This document shows, in pieces, positions 46,022 through 55,534 of a DNA stretch of 64,000 bases. Origin of the DNA: Aquitalea magnusonii. Its GTDB lineage: Bacteria; Pseudomonadota; Gammaproteobacteria; Burkholderiales; Chromobacteriaceae. How positions within the stretch are numbered: the stretch's first letter is position 1; the number at the start of each line of letters is the position of its first letter. The translations under genes and the position numbers were made by a program. Below the pieces are notes generated by a model that made no database searches, was not told where the DNA came from, and saw only the letters and a list, made by a program, of their open reading frames with translations. The stretch spans positions 1 through 64,000 of the forward strand of contig NZ_QJKC01000011.1 of NCBI RefSeq assembly GCF_003202035.1. The letters are read 5' to 3'.

Positions 46022-47821
46022 ATGGGCTCAAACATTTTTTCCATTGGCCTAAGCGGCCTGAATGCAGCACAAACTGCGCTTTCTGTTGTCGGCCAGAATA
46101 TTTCCAATGCCAATACTCCGGGCTACAACCGCCAGGTGCTGAGTCAGGCGGCGCGCATGCCGCAGCAGGAAGGCTTCGGCTACCTGGGGCAGGGGGTGGA
46201 CATCACCGGTGTCAGCCGTATTTATGACAAGTATCTCGATTCGCAAGTATTGAGTGCGCAGGCCGGCAGTAACTTCTATTCCAGCCAGTTGTCGCAGCTG
46301 AACCAGATCAACAATCTGCTGGCTGATCCGACCGTCGGGCTGAATAATTCTTTCCAGAGTTTTTACAGCAGCCTGCAGACGCTGTCGCAGGATCCGTCGT
46401 CGATTCCCAGCCGGCAGACCGTGGTCAACATGTCGCAGGCGCTGGTGTCCAACTTCACTGCCATCGGCAACAATCTGTCCCAGATGCAGGCCGGGGCCAA
46501 TTCGCAGATTACCAGCACTGTCACCAGCATCAATGCGCTGACCCAGAACATCGCTGATCTGAACCATCAGATCGCAGCGGCGGCGGCCAGTAATACCCAG
46601 CAGCAGCCCAATGACCTGATGGATCAGCGCGACCAGGTCATGGAGCAGCTGAACAAGCTGGTGACTGCCAAAGCAGTGCCACAGTCGGACGGGACCTATA
46701 GCGTGTTCGTCGGCAATGGTCAGGCACTGGTGATCGGGAACCAGGCCAGCAAGCTGGCTACCCAGGCCGATCCGGCCAATCCGCAGAATGTGCAGGTGAC
46801 CTATCCCAATCCCAATGGCACTGCCACGGTGATTTCCAGTTCGGTGCTGTCAGGCGGGCAATTGGCCGGTTATATGTCTTTCCGCGACGGCACCCTGCTG
46901 ACCACCCAGCAAAAGCTGGGTACGCTGGTCATCGACTTCACCACGGCGATGAATTATCAGAACCAGCTGGGGCGTGACCTTTCGGGCAACCAGGGCGGGA
47001 AGATTTTTGCCGACATGACCAGCTATGCCACGCATCCGCAAGATGCCGTGGCCAATATGCAGTTGCTGCTGGCCGATCCTTCCAAGCTCGCGGCATCTTC
47101 GTCCTTGCAGCTGGGTGCCGGTGGCATTAGCCCTGCCGGCACCGGTGTCACCTTGTCCGGCGTCTGGGCCAGCCTGCCCGGCACCTATGGCTGGAGCAGC
47201 ACCACCACGCCGCCGACTACCGCGACCCATCCGCTTACCGGCCTCAGCGGTATGACCATTACCGCAACGAGTGCCACGACTATCAACGCGACACTGACCG
47301 GTGGTCCTGATGGGGGGCAAACCTTCAAAGTTGTGCCAGATCCTACGGTCTCCAATGGTTACAAACTGGTAGACAACACGGCCCAGGCCAATGATCTGGG
47401 CATCAAGTTCCAGTTATCCGGCCAGATACAGGCTGGCATGACCATCAATGTCGCGCCGGTGCCGGTCGGCACCGCGGTCATCGGTAATGGTAATAATCTG
47501 GGCGAGATGATGGCGTTGCAAACCCGCAAGATCGTGGATGAAAACAAGAACGGCAGCAATGGCGGCTTGCAGTCTTTCCAGACTTATTACTCCACCACCG
47601 TCAGTTATGTGGGCAATGCCACCAATACGGTGAGCCTGGCCTCTTCGTCGCAGACCACCTTGCTGCAACAGGCCACCACTTCGCGTTCCAATGTCAGTGG
47701 CGTGAACATGGATCAGGAAGCAGCAGACCTGATCAAGTACCAACAGGCTTATCAGGCATCTGGCAAGGTGCTGCAGATTGCACAAACCATTTTCCAGCAG
47801 ATCCTGCAAATGGGCGGCTGA
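46022..47821 (+). CDS. flgK: flagellar hook-associated protein 1 (FlgK)
   Basis: FlgK is the first hook-filament junction protein. The 599-residue protein starts with IFSIGLSGLNAAQTALSVVG and the motif NISNANTPGYNRQVLSQ. Conserved HAP1 segments include DLNHQIAAAAASN and DLMDQRDQVMEQLNKL. The C-terminus is SNVSGVNMDQEAADLIKYQQ to FQQILQMGG. A Thr-rich variable part lies near residues 385-450. It is expressed from the adjacent sigma-28 promoter with flgL. Confidence 0.97.
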   Translation: MGSNIFSIGLSGLNAAQTALSVVGQNISNANTPGYNRQVLSQAARMPQQEGFGYLGQGVDITGVSRIYDKYLDSQVLSAQAGSNFYSSQLSQLNQINNLLADPTVGLNNSFQSFYSSLQTLSQDPSSIPSRQTVVNMSQALVSNFTAIGNNLSQMQAGANSQITSTVTSINALTQNIADLNHQIAAAAASNTQQQPNDLMDQRDQVMEQLNKLVTAKAVPQSDGTYSVFVGNGQALVIGNQASKLATQADPANPQNVQVTYPNPNGTATVISSSVLSGGQLAGYMSFRDGTLLTTQQKLGTLVIDFTTAMNYQNQLGRDLSGNQGGKIFADMTSYATHPQDAVANMQLLLADPSKLAASSSLQLGAGGISPAGTGVTLSGVWASLPGTYGWSSTTTPPTTATHPLTGLSGMTITATSATTINATLTGGPDGGQTFKVVPDPTVSNGYKLVDNTAQANDLGIKFQLSGQIQAGMTINVAPVPVGTAVIGNGNNLGEMMALQTRKIVDENKNGSNGGLQSFQTYYSTTVSYVGNATNTVSLASSSQTTLLQQATTSRSNVSGVNMDQEAADLIKYQQAYQASGKVLQIAQTIFQQILQMGG

Positions 47822-47836
47822 GGCGAGGGTTGAATC

Positions 47837-48751
47837 ATGAGAATCAGTACCGCAACATCCTATATGACCGGCACCTACGATATGCAATCGCTGCAGTCGC
47901 AGTTGCAGACCCTGCAAACCCAGCTGGATACCCAGAAGCGGGTGGTGACTCCGGCAGATGATCCGGTTGCCGCTGCGCGTATTTTGCAGCTGAGCCAGTC
48001 CGATGGCATGAATACCCAGTTTGTCACCAATACCAAGGCGGTGGAATCGACCTTGTCGCTGGCCGAATCCCAGCTGACCAATGCCTCCAACCTGCTGACC
48101 AGCATCAAGGCGGTCGCCATTCAGGCGGGAAATACCGTCCTGACCTCGGACCAGTTGCTGATGATCCAGAAACAGGTGCAGGAAGGCATTGCCGAAATGA
48201 CCGGTTATGCCAATGCGACCGATGGCAAGGGCAATTACCTGTTTAGCGGCAACAAGGTGGATACTCCTCCCTATGTGCTGGATGCCACTTACACCGCCAC
48301 GTATCAAGGCGATACCGGCCAGCGCAATGTGCCCATCAGCTCCTCGCGCAGCATGCAGATTTCCGATGCCGGCAGCAATGTGTTTGGCAATGCCAGCAGT
48401 GCCACCGCCGTGTTTGATGCATTGAAGTCGCTGAATGATCTCTTGGCGCAAAATCCAAAGCCGGCCACCTATAGCACTGATATGGGGAATATCGTCTCAG
48501 CACTGGATTCCGCGCAAAAAAACCTGGCCACCAGCATTGCCTCGATTGGTGCACGACGCCAGGAAAACCAGAGTGTGCAGGATATGGGCACCCAGCTTGG
48601 CTTGCAGTACAAGACCGGCATCAGTGATTTGCAGGATCTGGACATGCCCAGTGCCATCACCAGCTTTACCCAGACCCAGACTTCATTGAAATACAGCCAG
48701 CTGGTATACAACAAGGTGAGCAGCCTGTCGCTGTTCAACTATATGTCCTGA
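47837..48751 (+). CDS. flgL: flagellar hook-associated protein 3 (FlgL)
   Basis: FlgL is the second junction protein, related to flagellin. The 304-residue protein begins MRISTATSYMTGTYDMQ and has TQKRVVTPADDPVAAARILQ, the flagellin-like N-terminal motif. The C-terminal D0 region ends SLKYSQLVYNKVSSLSLFNYMS. It follows flgK by 15 bp, and a hairpin terminator follows the stop. Confidence 0.95.
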   Translation: MRISTATSYMTGTYDMQSLQSQLQTLQTQLDTQKRVVTPADDPVAAARILQLSQSDGMNTQFVTNTKAVESTLSLAESQLTNASNLLTSIKAVAIQAGNTVLTSDQLLMIQKQVQEGIAEMTGYANATDGKGNYLFSGNKVDTPPYVLDATYTATYQGDTGQRNVPISSSRSMQISDAGSNVFGNASSATAVFDALKSLNDLLAQNPKPATYSTDMGNIVSALDSAQKNLATSIASIGARRQENQSVQDMGTQLGLQYKTGISDLQDLDMPSAITSFTQTQTSLKYSQLVYNKVSSLSLFNYMS

Positions 48752-48787
48752 TGTCCTGAGCCCCGTCGCATCGCTCAGTGAGAAATC

Positions 48788-48809
48788 GGCCGCCCTTGGG
48801 CGGCCATTT
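48788..48809 (+). terminator. Rho-independent terminator after flgL
   Basis: GGCCGCCC and GGGCGGCC (48788-48805) form a tight stem-loop followed by ATTTT. It lies between convergent flgL and astE. Confidence 0.75.
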
Positions 48810-48826
48810 TCATGCTGGATGGGCTA

Positions 48827-49840
48827 TCAGGCGTCGAGCATGGCCGGCTCCACCACGATGCCGGCACGCAGGCCCGGTTTGACGCCGGGATTGGGAAACA
48901 GAATGCGCTCCTCGCCACCGCTGGCCACATAGCGTTCTGCGCCATCATCGGCAATCAGCATGCCATCCGGCAGCACGGTGAAGTTTTCCACGCTGGCAGC
49001 CAGATGCAGGCGGAAAGCTTCGCTGTGCTTGATCAGATCATATTTGGCACGGAATAGCGGGTAGTCGCCATCGCGGTAGTCGGGCAGGGTGGGCGTGCTG
49101 TTGTCCAGCAACTGGCGCAGGGCCTGATCGATGCCGGCAAAGCGGCTGAGGTCGTTCTCGCCAAAAGGCCTGGCCTTGCCCAGCTCCAGCGTGAAGGCAG
49201 CGGCCTGATGTTGCTGGCTGGTGTAATAGCTGAAGGTATTGGCCGGCTTGCTGTGCAGCAACACCGCCTCGATACCGCAATGTTTCAGCCAGGCCAGCTG
49301 GCTGCGTTGGTGCGGGCGCTGATGCAGGAAGGGATAGATGGCAAATTTTTCGTAGACCGAACCGCGAATGGCGGTGTGCAGGTCGTAATGCAATTTGCCA
49401 TGCTCCGGGCCGGCCTGCGCGAAGAAGCGGCTGGCGTGTTGTTCCAGCAGTGCGGCGCGCTCCGCTTCGTACAGGCCGGCGTGTGGCTGATGGGCACCAT
49501 TGAACAGGCGATTCAGATCGTAATCCAGGTAGCGTTCACCGCAGCGCATGGCTTGCGGATTGCCGAACAGCACCAGCAAGGGGTGGTGCAAGTGCAGCCG
49601 GCCGCTGGCGATGTCGGACAGGATGCCGTCCACCACTTCCACCGGTGCGGTTTCATTGCCGTGTATGCCGCAGGACAGCAGGATGTAGCTGCAGTTGGCA
49701 GCGGGTGTGGCCGGGCGTAGTTCGACCGCGCTGTCATCATGCCAGCAGGCGGTGACACCGTGCGCCAGAGTCCAGCTGGTTTCCGCCAGCGCTGCCGGTT
49801 GCAGCACATGCTGCAGAAAACGAGAATGCGAGGTGGTCAT
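48827..49840 (-). CDS. astE: succinylglutamate desuccinylase
   Basis: AstE is a zinc carboxypeptidase-fold enzyme that releases glutamate and succinate from N-succinylglutamate, the last step of the arginine succinyltransferase pathway. The 337-residue protein shows the zinc ligands His60 and Glu63 in SCGIHGNETAPVE and His155 in HYDLHTAIRGS; DYDLNRLFNGAH is also typical. None of astA, astB, astC or astD is adjacent, so the gene is isolated from the usual ast operon. Confidence 0.92.
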   Translation of the reverse strand: MTTSHSRFLQHVLQPAALAETSWTLAHGVTACWHDDSAVELRPATPAANCSYILLSCGIHGNETAPVEVVDGILSDIASGRLHLHHPLLVLFGNPQAMRCGERYLDYDLNRLFNGAHQPHAGLYEAERAALLEQHASRFFAQAGPEHGKLHYDLHTAIRGSVYEKFAIYPFLHQRPHQRSQLAWLKHCGIEAVLLHSKPANTFSYYTSQQHQAAAFTLELGKARPFGENDLSRFAGIDQALRQLLDNSTPTLPDYRDGDYPLFRAKYDLIKHSEAFRLHLAASVENFTVLPDGMLIADDGAERYVASGGEERILFPNPGVKPGLRAGIVVEPAMLDA

Positions 49841-49940
49841 GGGCTATCCGTGCGGAGGGAAGGGCTGATTGTAACCATTCCCGCATGGCTTGCAGCCGGC
49901 ATGCCGCGCATTTGAACGCGGATGCCGTATCTGGGCAAAC

Positions 49941-50726
49941 TCAGTCTATCCAGCCGGGTTTGCGCATTTCCAGAAAAGCCTTTACCCCTTCCTGGCCTTC
50001 CTCGCTGCGCCGCAGGGCGACGATGCGGTCCACTGTCAGCGCGATCACTTCCGGGCCGATGTCGTGGTGTTCGATGTCACGGATCAGCTGTTTGGCGGCA
50101 ATCATGGCATGCGGGCCGTTCAGCAGCAGCTGGCGGCACATGTGAGCGACCGCGTCATCCAGCTCGTCGTTTTCCACGGTCTGGTGGATGAGTCCCAGCC
50201 GGCGCGCCTTGCCGGCATTGATGCGCTCGGCGGTAACAAAGTAGCGCCGCGCCGCGCGTGGGCCGATGGCGCGCACGATATAGGGTGCGGCCAGTGCCGG
50301 AATGATGCCCAGCTTGACGTCGGAAAAGCAGAACAGCGCCTCGGCGACGCTGATGGACACATCGCAGCAGGCGACCAGTGCCGCGCCAATGCCGAAGGCC
50401 GAGCCCTGTACCCGCGCGATGGTGGGTTTGGGCAGGTGGTCCAGTGTTTCCAGCAGGGTGGACAGGCGCTGGGCATCACGCCGCAGCTGGGCTTCGTCGA
50501 AGTCGGTCAGGCGACGCATCCAGGCACTGTCGTGGCCGGCGGAAAAGCTGATGCCTTCGCCGGTCAGGATGACGGCGCGGATGCTGTCGTCTTCGGCCAG
50601 GGTTTGCAGGGTGGCGGTCAGCAATTCCACCATCTTGTCATCCAGGGCATTGTGCAATTCGCCGCGATTCAGGGTAACGGTCGCAATGCCCTGCGGGCTG
50701 ACCTTGAGCAGTACGGCTTCTTCCAT
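49941..50726 (-). CDS. enoyl-CoA hydratase/isomerase family protein, LiuC-like
   Basis: This 261-residue crotonase-fold protein is closest in pattern to methylglutaconyl-CoA hydratases of leucine breakdown: SAGHDSAWMRRLTDFDEAQL, LPKPTIARVQGSAFGIGAAL and IPALAAPYIVRAIGPRAARR. Of the two catalytic glutamates of classic hydratases, the first is Ala (as small residues in LiuC-type enzymes) and the second is Asp, in FCFSDVKLG where SEVKLG is usual. Activity may therefore differ. GAGGAG supports the ATG at 50726. It lies 43 bp after the alpha/beta hydrolase gene, on the same strand. Confidence 0.82.
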   Translation of the reverse strand: MEEAVLLKVSPQGIATVTLNRGELHNALDDKMVELLTATLQTLAEDDSIRAVILTGEGISFSAGHDSAWMRRLTDFDEAQLRRDAQRLSTLLETLDHLPKPTIARVQGSAFGIGAALVACCDVSISVAEALFCFSDVKLGIIPALAAPYIVRAIGPRAARRYFVTAERINAGKARRLGLIHQTVENDELDDAVAHMCRQLLLNGPHAMIAAKQLIRDIEHHDIGPEVIALTVDRIVALRRSEEGQEGVKAFLEMRKPGWID

Positions 50727-50769
50727 CAGGTTCTCCTCGGTATTTCTTGTTGTTGTGGCGCAGGGCGCT

Positions 50770-51558
50770 CTAGGGCTGGCAAAAACGGAAAATGCTGCGC
50801 ACAAAGGCTTCGGCCGCTTCGATATGCAGCACATGGGCGGCATGCGGCAGCAGCTCCAGCGTGGCACCGCTGATGCGTTCTTGCAGCAGTCGTGCCTGGT
50901 AAAGCGGCGTCAGGCGGTCTTCTTCGCCCAGCAGGATGTGGCAGGGCAGCCTGATCTGCTGCAACCAGTTGCGCGCATCGTGTTCCCTGACGCCATTGAT
51001 CAGCCGGATCACGGCATCCCAGTCCACCATGCCGGCCATTAGCTTCATGTCGTCCAGCATGGCGGCATTGGCTGCCAGAAAACGGCTGGAAAACAGCCAG
51101 GGCACGCTGGCGCTGTAACGCAAGTCGAGGCCGCCGATGGCATTGGACTCGATCCAGCTCTGGCTGATGCGGTTGTTGACTTCGTCCGACCAGGCCAGGG
51201 TGGCGGCCAGCAGCAGCTTGTGCAGGCGCTGGCCATGGCGGTGGGCAAAGTGCTGCGCCACCATGCCGCCATAGGACAGGCCCACCAGATAGACTTTTTC
51301 CAGCTGCAAGGCATCCAGCAGGGCGGCCGCCAGGTCGGCCTGCTCGGTCAGTGTGTACTTTTCTGCCACAGGCTTGTCGCTTTGGCCCTGGCCGAGAAAA
51401 TCCAGCCGCAACAGCCGGTACTGGCTTTCCAGTGCCGGTGTCATCAAGGTCCAGCCGGGGGTGGACATGGTGATGCCATTGAACAGCAGCAGGGTGTGCT
51501 GGCCTTGTCCGGTCAGTTCGTAGAACAGTGAATGTCCGTTGAGCGTGATATGTGGCAT
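50770..51558 (-). CDS. alpha/beta-fold hydrolase, 3-oxoadipate enol-lactonase-like
   Basis: This 262-residue hydrolase has the HG-equivalent region LLLFNGITMSTPGW, the nucleophile Ser in VGLSYGGMVAQHFA (about residue 96), the Asp in LLGEEDRLTPL and the His in LPHAAHVLHIEAAE. Layout and length resemble PcaD and related lactonases or esterases. The substrate is unknown, and no protocatechuate genes are near. GGGAG precedes the ATG at 51558. It probably forms a two-gene unit with the enoyl-CoA hydratase. Confidence 0.82.
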   Translation of the reverse strand: MPHITLNGHSLFYELTGQGQHTLLLFNGITMSTPGWTLMTPALESQYRLLRLDFLGQGQSDKPVAEKYTLTEQADLAAALLDALQLEKVYLVGLSYGGMVAQHFAHRHGQRLHKLLLAATLAWSDEVNNRISQSWIESNAIGGLDLRYSASVPWLFSSRFLAANAAMLDDMKLMAGMVDWDAVIRLINGVREHDARNWLQQIRLPCHILLGEEDRLTPLYQARLLQERISGATLELLPHAAHVLHIEAAEAFVRSIFRFCQP

Positions 51559-51747
51559 GGGCGACTCCCGCTGGCATGAGTGCGGCCGGATGGCGTCGAC
51601 TCTGCTTCATTCTAGGCTGCATTGTGTCTGGCAGGCCAGTTGGCAGGGTTATTTTGCGTTGCCGTTGGTGATCCGGGTAACCAGACTGTCATTTGCGCAG
51701 TTTAAAGTGCTGGCTGGCCTCATGGCGGGATAGCTTGATAATCGGGT

Positions 51748-53571
51748 ATGAACTGTATGTCTCAGACGGAAGTGGCGGAGCTGGAGCAATTTGCCTCCCG
51801 CTGTCAGGAGCTGGAGCTGATCATCAATGAACGGCGATTGCAGCCGGTGTTTCAGCCCATTGTTGATCTGGAAAGCGGCGTCATCCTCGGTTACGAGGGG
51901 CTGATCCGTGGCCCGTCCAACAGCCCGCTGCATGCACCGGTCAGCCTGTTTGACCAGGCCGAGCGTTGCAATATGACGGTGATGCTGGATCGTACCTGCC
52001 GCCAGGTCACCATGGAGCGCTTTGTCGAGCTGGCGCTGTCCGGTTTGCTGTTCCTGAATATCTGCCCCGCCACGTTGCTGGCACCGGAGCACCGCCATGG
52101 CGAAACGCTGGCCTTTCTGGAAAAGATTGGACTGGCAGCCGAGCGCATCATCATCGAAGTCACCGAAACCACCCCCAGTGGCTGCTATACCGCCTTGCGC
52201 TGTGCCACCGAGCATTACCGCGAACACGGCTTCCGTATTGCGCTGGATGATCTGGGTGAAGGTTTTTCCAATTTGAGACTGTGGTCGGAGCTGCGGCCGG
52301 ACTTCGTCAAGCTGGACAAACACTTTGTCCAGCAGCTGCATCTGGATCCGCTCAAGGAGCAGTTCGTGCGCTCCATGGTGGATATCGCACGCCAGTCGGG
52401 CGCCATGCTGGTGGCCGAGGGCATCGAAACCGTGGCCGAGCTGCGCACCCTGCAGCGGCTGGGCGTGCGTTACGGCCAGGGCTATCTGCTGGCCCGCCCC
52501 AATGCCGCGCCCGCACTGGATCTGCAAATTCATGTCAAGGGAGTAGCCTGGTCGGGCAGCCGGCCGCGGCTGCCATGGCAAGTGCCTGCCGTAGCGCGTG
52601 ACCTGCTGCAGGAGGTGCCCTATCTGGAGCCCAAGCTGCCCAATGAGGCGGCTTACCGGATTTTTGCCAGCGACCCGGCACGCTTTGCCATTCCGGTGGT
52701 GGAGAATGGCGTGCCCATCGGCCTGCTGCGCCGCCATCATCTGCTGGAAAGTTTTGCCAAGCCTTTCAATCGTGAGTTGTACGGTAAAAAGCCCTGCACC
52801 ATGATGATGGACAAGCAGCCGCTGATCGTCAGTGCCGACATCAATGTGCATGAGCTGTCGGCGCTGGTGGTGGCTTCCGAGCAGCGCTACCTGGTGGATG
52901 GCTTCATCATTACCGAAAACGGCCGTTATCTGGGCATGGGCACCGGTTTTGCCCTGATGCGCAAGATGACCGAGCTGCAGATTTCCGCCGCCCGCTATGC
53001 CAATCCCCTGACCGGGCTGCCCGGCAATGTGCCCTTGTCCGAGGCCATCGACCGCCTGCTGGAAGCCCGGCTGCCTTTCGTGGTGGCGTATGCCGATCTG
53101 GACAATTTCAAGCCCTTCAATGACCTGTACGGTTATGCGGCTGGTGATGAAATGATTCAGCTGGTGGGGCGTTTGCTGGTGGAGTGCGCCGACCCGGACC
53201 GTGATTTCGTCGGCCATGTCGGTGGCGATGATTTTGCGCTGTTATTCCAGTCGGCAGACTGGCAAGAAAAATTGCAGGGCATGCTGCAGGCTTTCGACCA
53301 CAGTGTGCGCAGTTTTTTTGATCCCGCGCATCTGGCCGCCGGCGGTTTTGAAATGACCGGGCGCAACGGCGAGCAGATGAGTTTTCCGCTCACCAGCCTG
53401 TCGGTGGGCGTGGTGCGGGTGAGTCCGGGTCAGTACCCCACTCACTATGAAGTCGGCTCGGCCACCGCCGAGGCCAAGAAACAGGCCAAAAAGCAGCCCG
53501 GCAGCTCCTTGTTCGTCGAGCGGCGGCATCTGCTGCCTGTTCCGCACGACTCACGGCCAGCGGGCGTTTGA
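51748..53571 (+). CDS. EAL-CBS-GGDEF domain signalling protein
   Basis: This 607-residue cytoplasmic protein has an N-terminal EAL c-di-GMP phosphodiesterase domain (about 25-255), a CBS-pair region (about 290-405) and a C-terminal GGDEF domain (about 420-590). The EAL signature reads GYEGLIRGP (EGL); metal and catalytic residues remain: Asn in LNICPATLL, Glu in IEVTETTP, two Asp in IALDDLGEGFSNL, Lys in DFVKLDK, Glu in VAEGIET. The GGDEF signature is GGDDF, so cyclase activity is doubtful. No sensor or membrane segment is visible. It most likely hydrolyses or senses c-di-GMP. An ATG three codons later is an alternative start. Confidence 0.9.
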   Translation: MNCMSQTEVAELEQFASRCQELELIINERRLQPVFQPIVDLESGVILGYEGLIRGPSNSPLHAPVSLFDQAERCNMTVMLDRTCRQVTMERFVELALSGLLFLNICPATLLAPEHRHGETLAFLEKIGLAAERIIIEVTETTPSGCYTALRCATEHYREHGFRIALDDLGEGFSNLRLWSELRPDFVKLDKHFVQQLHLDPLKEQFVRSMVDIARQSGAMLVAEGIETVAELRTLQRLGVRYGQGYLLARPNAAPALDLQIHVKGVAWSGSRPRLPWQVPAVARDLLQEVPYLEPKLPNEAAYRIFASDPARFAIPVVENGVPIGLLRRHHLLESFAKPFNRELYGKKPCTMMMDKQPLIVSADINVHELSALVVASEQRYLVDGFIITENGRYLGMGTGFALMRKMTELQISAARYANPLTGLPGNVPLSEAIDRLLEARLPFVVAYADLDNFKPFNDLYGYAAGDEMIQLVGRLLVECADPDRDFVGHVGGDDFALLFQSADWQEKLQGMLQAFDHSVRSFFDPAHLAAGGFEMTGRNGEQMSFPLTSLSVGVVRVSPGQYPTHYEVGSATAEAKKQAKKQPGSSLFVERRHLLPVPHDSRPAGV

Positions 53572-54164
53572 TCAATTAAACAAACAGCAGAAATTTGCCT
53601 GTTTTGTATCAAATATTTTTTGCCATAGCGGGTTTTTTACCAAAACAAAGGCGCTGTGAGGCTGGGAAGCCACATTGCAGTGTCACTTTTGATCAAGTTT
53701 CGTTTTGAGGCTTGTCAAATTTATTAAACGTAAGCTAGGCTTCTCTCCAGCAAAAGAGCAGCGGCAAAGACTGCTCTGGGTGACGGTGCAGGCACTCCTG
53801 CAGGGCGCAAGCGATTTGCCCCTGGCCGGGAAAGCCTGTCCACCCCACCACGTACGGGAGAGTAGGGGAGGAGCCAGCATGAAATACGCGACACCAGATA
53901 TTGCCGTCCGTGACGACAGCACAGGCCACGCCTGTTTCTGCCAGCCTCCTCGAAATGATATCGTTTCCGATTTGATCGTTTTTCCCGCTTTTTTCCTTGC
54001 TGGCTACTGCCCATCCGGGTTGGGTGCTGGTATTGTTTTGAAAGCGGATTAGGTGCGAGTGGAAAGAGCAGCCCGGCTGCCCTTTCTGGAAGCTGACCCG
54101 ATAATCAGGTCGCGAACACGCGAAATCAGCCGCCAAGGCTGGAATAGTTGGAGGGAGCAAAATC
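53572..54164 (+). other. 593-bp region upstream of potG with several hairpins, possible structured leader
   Basis: No convincing gene is seen. From about 53755 there are consecutive local hairpins: GAGCAG/CTGCTC (53756-53776), TGCAGG/CCTGCA with a 4-base loop (53787-53802), GGGC/GCCC (53803-53821) and CCCCA/TGGGG-like pairing around 53832-53870. A 57-codon frame starting at 53879 has an unusually good ribosome site (GGGGAGGAG) and a hydrophobic C-terminal half, but no known family. An AT-rich promoter-like stretch precedes the hairpins (about 53690-53730). It may be a cis-regulatory leader of potG; no riboswitch class was recognised. Confidence 0.3.
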
Positions 54165-55346
54165 ATGACGGATGCTGTAGCGGCCAATAAGCCGGTTCAA
54201 TCAGTTGCGGGCGCACAGGCTGCCAAGCAGGTTCAGAGCGTGCAAGCCAATGACAAACCTTATCTGCGCATCAGCGGAGTGGTAAAGAAGTTTGGCGACA
54301 ACGTTGCCGTTGACCATGTCGATCTGGATATTCGACAGCACGAAATTTTCGCCCTGCTGGGTAGTTCCGGCTGCGGCAAGTCCACCCTGCTGCGCATGCT
54401 GGCGGGCATGGATTCCCCGACCTCGGGCAAGATCGTTCTGGATGGCGAAGACATCATCGGTCTGGAGCCCTATGAGCGCCCGGTCAACATGATGTTCCAG
54501 AGCTATGCCCTGTTTCCGCACATGACCGTGGCCGAGAACATCGCCTTTGGTCTGAAGCAGGACAAGCTGCCCAAGGCTGAAATCAGTGCCCGTGTCGATG
54601 AAATGCTCGATCTGGTACAGATGCGCAAGTACGCCAACCGCAAGCCGCACCAGCTGTCCGGCGGCCAGCAACAGCGTGTGGCGCTGGCGCGCAGTCTGGC
54701 CAAGCGTCCGAAACTGTTGCTGCTGGATGAACCGCTGGGCGCACTGGACAAGAAGCTGCGCCAGCAAACCCAGCTGGAACTGGCCAACACCATCGAAAAA
54801 GTGGGCGTGACCTGCATCATGGTGACCCATGACCAGGAAGAAGCCATGACCATGGCCGACCGCATCGGCATCATGAGCGAAGGCAAGCTGCTGCAAGTGG
54901 GCACGCCGACCGAGATCTACGACTACCCGAACTGTCGTTTCACCGCCGAATTCATCGGTGAAACCAATATGTTCGAAGGCGCGGTGACGGTGGATGAGGC
55001 CGACCGCGTGGAAATCACCTCGCAGGAACTGGGTGGCGTGGTGCGTATCGACCACGGCATTACCGGCCCCAAGGGCATGCATGTCTGGGCCAGTGTGCGC
55101 CCGGAAGATGTCCGCCTGGATCGCAAGCCGGTGACTGCCGGCCCGAACATGGCCGCCGGTGTGGTGGAAAACATCGCCTACATGGGCAGCTATTCCATCT
55201 TCCACGTCAAGCTGGCCAGCGGCAAGATCATCAAGAGCGTGGTGCCGTCCTCGCGCTGGTACGATGCCGATGAAACCGCCCCGACCTGGGGTGATCCGGT
55301 GTTTGTCAGCTGGCGTGCCGATGTGCCGGTGGTGCTGACCCAGTAA
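54165..55346 (+). CDS. potG: putrescine/polyamine ABC transporter ATP-binding protein, PotG-type
   Basis: This 393-residue ATPase closely follows E. coli PotG, including [20 protein letters not shown] and [12 protein letters not shown]. Walker A GSSGCGKS is at 66-73, the signature is [15 protein letters not shown], Walker [13 protein letters not shown], and a TOBE domain lies at the C-terminus. It would energise import of putrescine or a related polyamine at the inner membrane. The substrate-binding protein (PotF) and permeases (PotH, PotI) are absent from the window. A PuuB-like oxidase gene follows at 188 bp. GGAGGGAG precedes the ATG. Confidence 0.88.
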   Translation: MTDAVAANKPVQSVAGAQAAKQVQSVQANDKPYLRISGVVKKFGDNVAVDHVDLDIRQHEIFALLGSSGCGKSTLLRMLAGMDSPTSGKIVLDGEDIIGLEPYERPVNMMFQSYALFPHMTVAENIAFGLKQDKLPKAEISARVDEMLDLVQMRKYANRKPHQLSGGQQQRVALARSLAKRPKLLLLDEPLGALDKKLRQQTQLELANTIEKVGVTCIMVTHDQEEAMTMADRIGIMSEGKLLQVGTPTEIYDYPNCRFTAEFIGETNMFEGAVTVDEADRVEITSQELGGVVRIDHGITGPKGMHVWASVRPEDVRLDRKPVTAGPNMAAGVVENIAYMGSYSIFHVKLASGKIIKSVVPSSRWYDADETAPTWGDPVFVSWRADVPVVLTQ

Positions 55347-55534
55347 GCGGCCCCCACTGAACCGGGCGGCTGCACCGCGGCTGCCGGGGTGTTGTGAGTG
55401 GGAGGCAATGGCTCCCGCACAGGCCAGGAGCGGATGACTCGCAAGAGTGTCCGCTCTTTTTCCGTCCGCACCGGTCATCATCCGGCCAGAGATCGCCAGA
55501 TTCATCCTTCCCTTTCCTTGTTCGCGAGGTCCTT

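Noticed and set aside
53262-53280. Sigma-54-like TGGCA...TTGCA inside the GGDEF coding region
   Set aside because: The GG and GC elements are 13 bp apart rather than 12, and it lies inside a gene.
53849-53880. Short similarity to the 3' end of 5S rRNA (GGGAGAGTAGGGG followed by GAGCCAGCAT)
   Set aside because: Only about a dozen bases match; the preceding sequence has none of the conserved 5S loops, and no 16S or 23S genes are near.
53572-54164. Guanidine (ykkC), c-di-GMP or glycine riboswitch upstream of potG
   Set aside because: None of the conserved cores of these classes could be found; only generic hairpins are seen.
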